A stretch of 64,000 bases of DNA from Methylomarinum vadi. GTDB lineage: Bacteria > Pseudomonadota > Gammaproteobacteria > Methylococcales > Methylomonadaceae. The position numbers were made by a program, and so were the translations under genes. The stretch is taken from NCBI RefSeq assembly GCF_000733935.1, contig NZ_JPON01000001.1:2836501-2900500 (forward strand). Direction: 5' to 3'. Below, in pieces: positions 7,543 to 15,050 of the stretch. How positions within the stretch are numbered: the stretch's first letter is position 1; each line of letters starts with the position of its first letter. Under the pieces are notes generated by a model. That model had not been told where the DNA came from, made no database searches, and saw only the letters and a list, made by a program, of their open reading frames with translations.

Positions 7543-9205
7543 CCTGAATCAGTGACTTCAATTATTGGTTGGGAAATTAATTCTTGAGTTTTCCAAAATT
7601 CGGAGATTTTATAACGCTATCAATAAAGTCGAGTTTAACTGAGGATTATTGAAACTTTTTTTCGTAGGTTTTGAGAAAATAATAGGGGTATGGCGTTTTT
7701 TGGGCAAAGAGAGATTAAACGCGGTGTTGCCACGCTGATGGTTTGAAGCTGAAAACGTTGAAGGGTTAACCGGCGGCGAGTTTTGTGTAGGTCGATTCAA
7801 ACGCGATAAAGCCGGGGCAAGCGTTGGAAAAGCGCAGTTTTAACCGGCGACCGGTACGGATCAAACGGGCGGCCAGATACATGAGTTCTTGAATGACGGT
7901 TCTGATGCGGCGTCGTTTGGCCGGATGCCGAATGGGGCTTTGTTGCCCCAGTAAGCCGATCAGGCCGATCCAGCGCAAGATATTGTAGCTGTAGGCGCTC
8001 AGGGTCATGATGACATCGTTGGTGGCGAATTTGCCCGAAGGCAAGCGTTCGATGTCCAGATCCGTTTTAAACTCGCTGTGAAATTGCTCGGCGGTGGCAT
8101 GATCACGATACAGTTGAACGATCAATGTGTCGTCATATTCGGTAGAAGCTAGGCTTGTCCACCAGCCTTCCATCTCGATCTCAGGGAACAGCAGGAGTTG
8201 TCCCTTAGCCGTTGTTGTTCGTTCGGTGATTTGCATGACGCGACGACAGGAATAGGTTTGGCCGTTTCGGGTGTGTTCCTCCGTGACACTAAATAAGGCC
8301 ACCCGTTTGCCTTCACGTGGTGTGTCCCATTGTCCGTGTTGCTCGGCGTAGGCTAGCCAAGCATCGGCATTCTGTTTACGGGGATTCCATTTGATGATGA
8401 ACTCGGCTTGCTCGTCTTCCTGTAAGACAATTCGGTTGTCGAGAGCGTCATGCCCGCTATCCAGGCGAACAAGTAACGGCAAGGGTGTCAGACGCTTGGC
8501 TGCAGTCAGTCCGCGCTCCAAGGAATAGAGGAATTCGTATTGGCAATGTTGCTTGCCTTCGCGCAGTTCGTTGCCAAGACACCAGCCTTCTTGGCCCAAA
8601 TAAAGCGCGATGGGGGCATAGCCGTCGAATCCTTTATAGGTCCGGGAGACGCCTTCCTTGCGCGTTTTTTCGTTGTTCATCGGATAAACATCGATATCCA
8701 GCGCCACATGACCAGTGGCTAACGGCGTTACCGGGACTTGCGCGTGGGCCAGAAAATCGATGTTGCTCTGATAAACGAGCGGCAATAGTGCCTCGGCGTG
8801 TTCGTCCAACCGTTGTCTAAGGCGAGCGCTGGAGGGGACTTGTTGAATCGACAGCGCGGTTTTGAAATAGTCGTCGTCGCGGTAATTCTCAATCGCTTCG
8901 AAATCGCTCTTGCCCAGGCAAAGCGACCCGATCATGCTTTTGATAATATCGGCATGAGCGATACCGTGGCGCAATGGAATACCCTTATCCAGCACTTGAT
9001 TGAGTTGGCCATACTGATTCAAACATAAGCCCACTAAGGCTAATCCGGAATGGCTGGTATAAAATTCAGTTTCTGACTGCTCCAGGATAAATCGTTTCAT
9101 GATTCACTGAGTGGGTGAATGAAGAAATAACGACATTATCCCAGATTAAGCTTGTTAAATCATTAGGATAGAAGAGATTATCACTTCTTAAGTCACGGAT
9201 TCAGG
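7543..9205 (-). mobile_element. Complete IS1380-type insertion sequence
   Basis: A 1663-bp element bounded by 16-bp terminal inverted repeats that differ at one position: CCTGAATCAGTGACTT at 7543-7558 and the inverse AAGTCACGGATTCAGG at 9190-9205. A 5-bp direct repeat AGATT flanks it (7538-7542 and 9206-9210). Repeats beginning with CC and a short target duplication fit IS1380. About 200 nt downstream of the transposase stop (7559-7765) are non-coding. It landed 17 bp upstream of the start codon of the gene at 7521 and probably separated it from its promoter. Confidence 0.83.
7766..9100 (-). CDS. IS1380-family DDE transposase
   Basis: A 444-residue transposase, full length for the family. 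The candidate DDE triad is D in ALDIDVYPMN, D in VRLDSGHDA and E in YRDHATAEQFHSEFKTDLD, the last being the typical Y-(2)-R-(3)-E-like block. The start at 9100 lies about 90 bp inside the right terminal repeat. No frameshift or stop was seen, so the element may be active. GC content and codon use look closer to the host average than those of the AT-rich gene it sits beside. Confidence 0.9.
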   Translation of the reverse strand: MKRFILEQSETEFYTSHSGLALVGLCLNQYGQLNQVLDKGIPLRHGIAHADIIKSMIGSLCLGKSDFEAIENYRDDDYFKTALSIQQVPSSARLRQRLDEHAEALLPLVYQSNIDFLAHAQVPVTPLATGHVALDIDVYPMNNEKTRKEGVSRTYKGFDGYAPIALYLGQEGWCLGNELREGKQHCQYEFLYSLERGLTAAKRLTPLPLLVRLDSGHDALDNRIVLQEDEQAEFIIKWNPRKQNADAWLAYAEQHGQWDTPREGKRVALFSVTEEHTRNGQTYSCRRVMQITERTTTAKGQLLLFPEIEMEGWWTSLASTEYDDTLIVQLYRDHATAEQFHSEFKTDLDIERLPSGKFATNDVIMTLSAYSYNILRWIGLIGLLGQQSPIRHPAKRRRIRTVIQELMYLAARLIRTGRRLKLRFSNACPGFIAFESTYTKLAAG

Positions 9206-9284
9206 AGATTTATATGATCGGTGTTAAAGCGTGTGAGCCTTGAATATAAAATTAAATAAGTCACAATCATACTCTTGTAGTGAG

Positions 9285-9321
9285 GTAGGGCACATAAGCG
9301 AAACGTGGTCCGCCGCATGAA
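9285..9321. repeat. REP-like sequence before the second RAYT relic
   Basis: The pattern GTAGGGcacATAAGCGaaACG...CCGCCGCATGAA resembles the 5' REP at 5506 and sits the same distance before a RAYT start region. The palindrome is decayed. Confidence 0.4.
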
Positions 9322-9339
9322 TTAATAAAACACTCACTT

Positions 9340-9430
9340 AGTTATCGATGCAATCGCATTCCTGGAGGGACTTTTTTATGGTGAATTTGCTTGAACGTCA
9401 GTCTGAATTGTTTGTTGATCATATCCATAT
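9340..9430 (+). pseudogene. Second RAYT relic (5' end only)
   Basis: About 90 bp reading, with one gap, as (S)YRCNRIPGG-FF-VNLLERQSELFVDHI. It is co-linear with the start of the RAYT at 5555 (SYRRNRISGG..FFTVNVLKRKSHLLVE) at both DNA and protein level. Homology stops abruptly near 9430, about 20 bp before the stop codon of the next reverse-strand gene, so the rest was lost when that gene was acquired or by deletion. Confidence 0.6.
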
Positions 9431-9449
9431 ACTCACTAACCGTTTGTTT

Positions 9450-10205
9450 CTACGGCCGTCGAAACGACTGTAGCCATTTGGTGGCTATTTCTCGAATAAA
9501 AGTTTCAGCCTCACATTTTGTCATTGGATTTGAGGTTCTTGGTTTGCCGTGGTATGCGTGTCGAGCCCAATCACCAGTAACTGAAGGGTTGTGTACCGCG
9601 TCTCTAAAACGATTAAATTGATTTTGGGATATGTCGAACTGATGATGGAAATTGGTTCTATTATTAGGGTGCCCTTCTGCAAGCTCGTATATCTTATAAA
9701 GAGTTTCTGCAGTCGGTTTATTTACAGTTAGAAGCTTAATTACCTTCGATGCTCTTAAACTTAAATATGCTGGCTCAAGTTTTGAACGCTGGCGCTCTAA
9801 TTCAGCTTGATACTGTCGCTCGTCGTGATCTGCTTTCCATTGCTCTAATTCGGTAGACGAAAGCCCTTTTGGCGGAGAAATTGATATTGTGGGTGTACCT
9901 ACAGCCGTTGTTATGATACATGACTCCAATTCTAGGAATGCATGACGCCGCGGCGGGTTTGTGGAATAATCTATAACTGATCCAAGCACAAAATCGGGAT
10001 CTATTTGTGTTGGTCCTTTAAACGCATCTCTCACGGCTTTAGCTTTTTCAAATGCAGCCTCTGCAGTTGAGCACGTATCAATTTCAGGTGAAGCCAATGC
10101 CGGATATTCTATGCCTTCAACCAGCTTGAATCCTAAACCAAATAGCAGGTCGGAAAGATTCCTCTTCTCAAGACCAGTTTTCTGAATTTCTATTGCCCAC
10201 TTCAC
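9450..10205 (-). CDS. Unknown protein, 251 aa, accessory
   Basis: Not recognised. A soluble protein with no signal peptide or membrane helix. It has an Ala/Lys-rich helical segment (residues 47-66), a charged helical stretch (KADHDERQYQAELERQRSK, about 125-143), and a C-terminal part rich in Asn, His and Arg (NQFNRFRDAVHNPSVTGDW) that ends in another helix. The AT-rich codon use and position between a RAYT relic and the nadK-like operon suggest a recently acquired cargo gene. Its R-x4-H-like C-terminus recalls HEPN-type helical proteins, but the resemblance is too weak to assign. Confidence 0.6.
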   Translation of the reverse strand: MKWAIEIQKTGLEKRNLSDLLFGLGFKLVEGIEYPALASPEIDTCSTAEAAFEKAKAVRDAFKGPTQIDPDFVLGSVIDYSTNPPRRHAFLELESCIITTAVGTPTISISPPKGLSSTELEQWKADHDERQYQAELERQRSKLEPAYLSLRASKVIKLLTVNKPTAETLYKIYELAEGHPNNRTNFHHQFDISQNQFNRFRDAVHNPSVTGDWARHAYHGKPRTSNPMTKCEAETFIREIATKWLQSFRRP

Positions 10206-10381
10206 ATCTGCGGTCTTATTAGTGATACGGTATCAAAGCGTATATCACGTACCGTTTATTGCCAGGTAAAGGAGGCAATAAATTTCAAAAAACGGTAAAT
10301 TCGCCTTAATAAATTGATATCCATCGGTTAATTTATCTATTACGTGAAACCTAATCATAACCGGATCTTTTACGTTAGAAA

Positions 10382-10425
10382 AGTGGCGGATTCAACAAAC
10401 CAACTGCCCCTGAGTCTCCGCCACT
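10382..10425 (-). terminator. Terminator of the NAD-kinase-like operon (reverse strand)
   Basis: Perfect 9-bp arms AGTGGCGGA (10382-10390) and TCCGCCACT (10417-10425). On the reverse strand the stem is followed by TTTTC. One arm overlaps the end of the coding sequence and the loop is long (26 nt). Confidence 0.5.
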
Positions 10426-11315
10426 CCAATCGTCGTCACCGTACCGGAATTGAAAGCCAGGTAATCGGACTCGATGCCGTCGGAGAAGATCACGCCGTTT
10501 TCCGGCATTTGCGATTCGAGTTTTAACGGTGTGTCCGGGGTGATCGCGCCGAAGACCAGTTCGACGACGGTGGTCTTGCTGGGGAATGGTTCGCGGACGG
10601 TGAATTGCAGGCGGCGTTCGTGCCAGGCGAAGCCGTTATTCAGTTCGTCGGGCATGCTTCCGGCCACGCCGTAGGCGCCGGCTAGGATGGACTGGAACCA
10701 GCCGCTGGAGCCGAAGCCGGTCGAAATGATGATGCCCGACGAGGATTGGTTTTCCCGGCGGCCGTTCCAACTTAGGCTATAGCGGGCCGAGCTATGGCTT
10801 TTCGGGCCGACGAACAGGTCGTTGACCGCCAGCATGCGTTGGCCGTCGTTGGTCTTGGCTTCGGCGAAGGTGATGGTTTTGCAATCGGCCTTGCCGGTCA
10901 GCGTACGGGTCACAGCGTTTTGCAGATCGCCGATTTCGAACGGCAGCAGCTTGCCGTCCCAGCGCTCGGGGTCGGGGTTGATCGCGATAACCGGTTGGCC
11001 GGACAGGTATTTTAAGGTGTTGGCGACCAGCCCGTCCTGGCCGATCACGACGACGATATCGGACGGGCCGAATTGATACTGGGGCAACAGGCGGCGCTCC
11101 AATTGCTGGAAACGGCCCAATGTTTTGAGTATCCGTTCGGCCTCCTGCAGGCGGCGTTGATACAGGTCGTGTTCGACCAGATAATCCCGAGCGTCGACCT
11201 GGTTGTGTTCCAGGTAAAATCGCGCCTGCGGCCAAGTGTTGAAGCGTTCGATCAACTCCTGCAACCGCGTTTGCCGGGTCACCAGAATAAAACGGTATTG
11301 GTTTTTGCCGTTCAT
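10392..11315 (-). CDS. NAD-kinase-like protein
   Basis: A 307-residue protein of the NAD-kinase/diacylglycerol-kinase fold type. After an N-terminal region unlike housekeeping NadK, it has VVVIGQDGLVANTLKYL at about residues 87-103, where NadK carries GGDGT; here the motif reads GQDGL. INPDP follows, then a later ISTGFGSSGW block corresponding to the NadK 'TPTGSTAY' region. The changed GGDGT motif makes true NADP synthesis uncertain. It overlaps the upstream SPFH gene by 4 nt (ATGA), so the two are translationally coupled. The housekeeping nadK is not in the window. Confidence 0.72.
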   Translation of the reverse strand: MNGKNQYRFILVTRQTRLQELIERFNTWPQARFYLEHNQVDARDYLVEHDLYQRRLQEAERILKTLGRFQQLERRLLPQYQFGPSDIVVVIGQDGLVANTLKYLSGQPVIAINPDPERWDGKLLPFEIGDLQNAVTRTLTGKADCKTITFAEAKTNDGQRMLAVNDLFVGPKSHSSARYSLSWNGRRENQSSSGIIISTGFGSSGWFQSILAGAYGVAGSMPDELNNGFAWHERRLQFTVREPFPSKTTVVELVFGAITPDTPLKLESQMPENGVIFSDGIESDYLAFNSGTVTTIGVAETQGQLVC

Positions 11316-12334
11316 GCCCGGCCCGCCTTTTTCAGCATTTGTCCGAACAAGTCAGGAGTGATGTTCAACTCGCCGATCTTACCGGCATTCTGCGCCAAGG
11401 CTTCGAAGGCCATTGCCATCAACTGTTCGGGCTGCATTTTTGCCAGCGCCATCGCTTTCAGGTTCTCCACCGGCAATTCTCGGAAGGCTTTCATCCTGGC
11501 ACTAATCGCGTAGGCTTCGGCATCGGCTTGTTCGCGGCTGTTTTCGGCGTTTAATTCGACCAGTTCCTTGCGCTGGGTTTCGGCGCCGATTTCGGCCTGC
11601 AGGCGTTCGCGTTCGGTCTCGGCCTTGCCGCGCAGAATCGTGCGTTCGTTTTGGATGCGCGATTCTTCGATTTCTTGTTCCTTTTGTTGCACCGACAGTT
11701 CGGTTTGCAGTTCGGCCTCCTTGATCGTGCGTTCCTGCTCGACCGCAGATTTACGCCGATCGTAGATGGCGTCGTCGGCTTCTTTCAAGATGGCTTCCCG
11801 AGCTTCCGCCTCCAAGGCGCGGGCCGTTTCCGGCGTTGGTTGCACGGCGCTAATCGAGACGTCGAGCAGGGCGATACCCAGATCGGTCAGCGGGGATTCC
11901 CCGGTCAGTCGCTGCCGTATCAGCGATACCAGGGACTGGCCCTGTTTCAATGCCTCGCGCAAGGCGGTGGCTTGTATCTTGTTTTGCACGATCGCTTGCA
12001 CGATGCGGATGACTCGATCGGAAAGCTTCAACGGATCTTCCGAGACATAGCTCTGACCGTCGTTTTTCAGATTGAAATTGAGCATCTCGGCCATCTTTTC
12101 CGGTTCGGCGATTCGGTAGGTGATTTGGCCCTGCACCGTCACCGCCTGAAAGTCGGCCGTCAGCAGCTTAAAGATGAATGGCGCTTCCTGGGCATTGACC
12201 GGCACCGCGGCGATCGAAGCGGTGGCATAGTTGTAGAAAAAGCTCAGGCCCTTGCCTTGTTTGCGCACCCGGCCGTCGACTGTCTTTATGACGAAGGTGG
12301 AGGAGTCCGCCTTGAAATATTGTATGCCTAGCAT
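11312..12334 (-). CDS. SPFH/band-7 domain protein
   Basis: A 340-residue SPFH (stomatin/prohibitin/flotillin) protein. The domain covers about residues 10-190 (GKGLSFFYNYATASIAAVPVNAQ at its start). A long charged coiled coil with Glu/Gln/Arg-rich repeats covers about 190-275, and a short Met/Ala-rich tail ends the protein. There is no clear N-terminal membrane helix, unlike HflK/HflC, so it may be a soluble or peripherally bound oligomer. The ribosome binding site GGAGAAAC precedes the ATG. It is first in an operon with the NAD-kinase-like gene and divergent from an NrtR-like regulator. Confidence 0.8.
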   Translation of the reverse strand: MLGIQYFKADSSTFVIKTVDGRVRKQGKGLSFFYNYATASIAAVPVNAQEAPFIFKLLTADFQAVTVQGQITYRIAEPEKMAEMLNFNLKNDGQSYVSEDPLKLSDRVIRIVQAIVQNKIQATALREALKQGQSLVSLIRQRLTGESPLTDLGIALLDVSISAVQPTPETARALEAEAREAILKEADDAIYDRRKSAVEQERTIKEAELQTELSVQQKEQEIEESRIQNERTILRGKAETERERLQAEIGAETQRKELVELNAENSREQADAEAYAISARMKAFRELPVENLKAMALAKMQPEQLMAMAFEALAQNAGKIGELNITPDLFGQMLKKAGRA

Positions 12335-12362
12335 GATGTTTCTCCTGTTTGTGTCTAAAGGT

Positions 12363-12414
12363 CACTTATCAATAAATAGTGTCTTATAGACATAAATATG
12401 TCAAGTTATAAGTG
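12363..12414. promoter_or_regulatory. Putative operator in the divergent SPFH/NrtR-like intergenic region
   Basis: Contains a 13-bp palindrome, TGTCTTATAGACA (12380-12392), nested between inverted arms CACTTAT (12363-12369) and ATAAGTG (12408-12414). It lies in the AT-rich gap between the SPFH gene and the Nudix/winged-helix regulator, where an autoregulated NrtR-type factor would be expected to bind. Confidence 0.5.
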
Positions 12415-12509
12415 TCAAAAAGTCACAAAATGTTTGTCACATCCCTTCGGGCAAGGTAGGCTAGTGTTTCCGCAGGGTGGGGTAGCGCCTTAATCGATCC
12501 CACAAATAC

Positions 12510-13235
12510 ATGACTGAAACAATGGATGAAAAAGAATTTTTAGCGACATACGACAAACGCCAATTCGATAGCCCGCTGCTAACCGTCGATGCGGTGCTGT
12601 TTACTTTCCATAAGGAAGCTCTGAAAGTGTTGTTGGTACAGCGCTCGAATCACCCGGATTTAGGCAAGTGGGGGTTGCCGGGCGGGTTCGTCGATTTGGC
12701 GCAGGACATGACGCTGGAAGATACGGTACTGCGCAAGCTGCGGGAGAAAACCGGCGTCGAGCCGCCTTATCTGGAGCAGTTGCGGACCTTCGGCAATGCC
12801 GAACGGGACAAGCGCGGCTGGTCGGTGACGGTGTGCTATACGGCGTTGATCGCCCATCAGGATTGCGCGACGCATATCGCCACGGTGTCCGATGCACGTT
12901 GGATCGCTATCGATACGGTCGTCGATATGGACTTGGCCTTCGATCATCAAGTTATTATTCACCAGGCCCGCGAACGCCTGAAGCAAAAGGCGTTGTATTC
13001 GATCGTCCCGGCCTATGCGTTGCCGGGAAAATTCACGCTGCCGGAACTGCAACACCTGCATGAGGTGTTGATCGGCAAGCCGTTGCAGAAAAAATCGTTC
13101 CGCCGCCGCATCGAACAGGCTAAGCTGTTGATCGATACCGGCGAAAAACGTTCGGAGGGTGGGCGGCCGGCGACCTTGTATCGCATGAAGGAGGCATCGG
13201 GAAGTTACACCTTCGTGCGTAATCTCGAGCATTGA
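12510..13235 (+). CDS. NrtR-like Nudix-domain transcriptional regulator
   Basis: A 241-residue protein with an N-terminal Nudix domain (about 20-150) and a C-terminal winged helix (about 160-240, ending in RSEGGRPATLYRMKE). This is the architecture of NrtR, which represses NAD-metabolism genes and senses ADP-ribose-type ligands. The Nudix box is degenerate: where catalytic enzymes have REx-xEExG, this protein reads RKL-REKTG (E-to-K at 76 and 80), so hydrolase activity is unlikely and a sensory role is favoured. Divergent from the SPFH/NAD-kinase-like operon with a palindrome between them. An ATG at 12525 is an alternative start. Confidence 0.82.
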   Translation: MTETMDEKEFLATYDKRQFDSPLLTVDAVLFTFHKEALKVLLVQRSNHPDLGKWGLPGGFVDLAQDMTLEDTVLRKLREKTGVEPPYLEQLRTFGNAERDKRGWSVTVCYTALIAHQDCATHIATVSDARWIAIDTVVDMDLAFDHQVIIHQARERLKQKALYSIVPAYALPGKFTLPELQHLHEVLIGKPLQKKSFRRRIEQAKLLIDTGEKRSEGGRPATLYRMKEASGSYTFVRNLEH

Positions 13236-13263
13236 CGGAAGCGACAGAGTCGAGTGCGCAGCG

Positions 13264-13286
13264 TTATCCACAAAAGCTGTGGATAA
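13264..13286. promoter_or_regulatory. Inverted pair of consensus DnaA boxes
   Basis: Two perfect DnaA boxes, TTATCCACA (13264-13272) and its inverse TGTGGATAA (13278-13286), are 5 bp apart in the 293-bp gap between the NrtR-like gene and the glycosylase. An AT-rich stretch follows (13310-13450). Apart from this, the gap holds nothing gene-like. Confidence 0.7.
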
Positions 13287-13528
13287 GTCTGTGTATATGA
13301 TGTCCAAAGCGGGCCTTAATATCCGTTTTTGTTACAGTTTTGTTAAACTGGCTAATAATTATTCAGGATAAAACAATTCATAAAAATCAATTTGTTATGT
13401 TATTTGTTTCCTGTTTTGTTAGCTTTTGGTAAAGAAAATGCCCGATAGTTTCTATTTTGTGTATATCGAAGCTGACGAGTGAGAATTGACATGTCATTTT
13501 TTAAACTGGTTTTGTAGGCCGGGGCGGT

Positions 13529-14047
13529 TTAGAGAAATTGCAGTATCAGCCGCCAAGCGTCGCATTTCTGCGCCAGGTTCATCGCGGCATGGGCCGGACT
13601 GGTAGAAGGCAGGCGGCGATACTGTAGATAGGCGAATTCCTCTCCCAGCATCGGCAATACTTGTTTCTTATAGACTTTCTCCGCCAGCGCGCCGTTAAAG
13701 AAAACCTGTTTGATGGCGGGATGACGCTTAAAGAAGCCGATGAAATCGTTGGTTTTGATCGATTCTTCTGCGATATTGGAATCCAGGCTGCCGCTGCGCT
13801 GGCAACTGTGCAGCACGTCCCAGAGCGCGACGTGGTTGGCCAGTAATAGTTGTTGGCGCTGGCGGTAATCGGCGTCGCCCGGTCCCGAAAACAGCTCCAG
13901 CATGATCGGCCAGAAGGCATTGCGCCGGTGTCCGTAATATTGTTGTTTTTGTAATGAGGCGATACTGGGCATGGAGCCCAATATCACTATTTTCGCTCCG
14001 GCGTCGGCGATCGGCGCGAAGCCTTTTATTTTTGAATCGTCATTCAT
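13529..14047 (-). CDS. Family-6 DNA glycosylase (hypoxanthine/uracil)
   Basis: A protein of 172 residues. The motif ILGSMPSIASLQKQQYYGHRRNAFW is diagnostic of the HDG group (UDG superfamily family 6), base-excision enzymes acting mainly on deaminated adenine. A late STSPAHA block forms the second conserved loop. The start at 14047 was chosen because GTGGAG precedes it; an in-frame ATG at 14080 would add 11 residues. It is divergent from rdgC, with about 77 bp between the start codons. Confidence 0.85.
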   Translation of the reverse strand: MNDDSKIKGFAPIADAGAKIVILGSMPSIASLQKQQYYGHRRNAFWPIMLELFSGPGDADYRQRQQLLLANHVALWDVLHSCQRSGSLDSNIAEESIKTNDFIGFFKRHPAIKQVFFNGALAEKVYKKQVLPMLGEEFAYLQYRRLPSTSPAHAAMNLAQKCDAWRLILQFL

Positions 14048-14124
14048 CTCCACAAGAAACCAATTCAACCCTATATGCAAATTTGCGATAATGCCAAGTT
14101 TTTTTCAGCAGAGTCAATTCATTC

Positions 14125-15033
14125 ATGTGGTTTAAAAATCTAGCCGTCTACCGTTTTACCGAACCTTTCACCACTTCCGTCGATGAGTTCGAGGAAAAAC
14201 TGCAGGAAAAACGCTTTCGTCCGTGCGGCAGCCACGACGAGAGCAGTTTAGGTTGGACTGCGCCGTTAGGAAAGGGGGCGGAACAATTGGTGCATGCCGC
14301 TAACGGTTTTTTCATGGTCGCTCTGAAAAAAGAGGAAAAAGTCGTTCCCGCCGCCGTCGTCAATGAAATGCTGCAGGAAAAAATCGACGACATCGAAGAA
14401 CGGGAGGCGCGCAAGTTGGCGAGGAAGGAACGCACCCGCATCAAGGACGAATTGATTTTCGAATTACTGCCCAAGGCTTTCGCCTTTTCCCGTAAAACCT
14501 ATGCCTATATCGACCCCAAGGGCGGTTGGATCGTGGTCGACGCGGCCGCGGCGAAAAAAGCCGAGGATCTGCTCAGTACGCTGCGGCAATGTTTGGGCTC
14601 GCTGCCGGTGGTGCCATTGAACACGGCGGAAAATCCGGTTGCCATCATGACCGATTGGCTGATGAATCAAACGTCTCCGGGGGACATTAGTATCGAAGAC
14701 GAATGCGAATTGCGATCGCAGTCCGACGAAGGCGCGATCGTGCGTTGCAAACGTCACGATCTGACGTTGCCGGAAATCAAAAATCATTTGGACAACGACA
14801 AGCAGGTGATTAAACTGGCCCTTAACTGGGCCGATCGTTTGTCCTTCTTGCTGGACGAACATCTGGCCGTCAAACGCTTGAAATTTCTCGACTTGATACA
14901 GGACCAAGTGGCTGATATCGATGCGGGGACGGACGTCGAACGTTTCGACGCCGATTTTTCCATCATGACGATGGAGTTGGCCAATTTTTTGCCTCGTCTC
15001 GTCGAACTATTTGGGGGCGAAAATCAGACTTAA
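14125..15033 (+). CDS. rdgC: Recombination-associated protein RdgC
   Basis: A 302-residue protein (E. coli RdgC is 303), beginning MWFKNLAVYRFTEPF as the family does. RdgC forms a ring around duplex DNA, inhibits RecA filament action and is linked to replication restart. The conserved MTDWL, ALNWADRLSFLLDE and KRLKFLD blocks are present. It lies 17 nt upstream of an L,D-transpeptidase gene, possibly co-transcribed, and divergent from the glycosylase gene. Confidence 0.95.
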   Translation: MWFKNLAVYRFTEPFTTSVDEFEEKLQEKRFRPCGSHDESSLGWTAPLGKGAEQLVHAANGFFMVALKKEEKVVPAAVVNEMLQEKIDDIEEREARKLARKERTRIKDELIFELLPKAFAFSRKTYAYIDPKGGWIVVDAAAAKKAEDLLSTLRQCLGSLPVVPLNTAENPVAIMTDWLMNQTSPGDISIEDECELRSQSDEGAIVRCKRHDLTLPEIKNHLDNDKQVIKLALNWADRLSFLLDEHLAVKRLKFLDLIQDQVADIDAGTDVERFDADFSIMTMELANFLPRLVELFGGENQT

Positions 15034-15050
15034 TGACTCGTTGATTAGAT

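Noticed and set aside
13264-13450. Declaring this region the chromosomal origin oriC.
   Set aside because: Only two DnaA boxes are clear and no dnaA, dnaN, gidA or rpmH is nearby; kept as a finding, not a feature claim.
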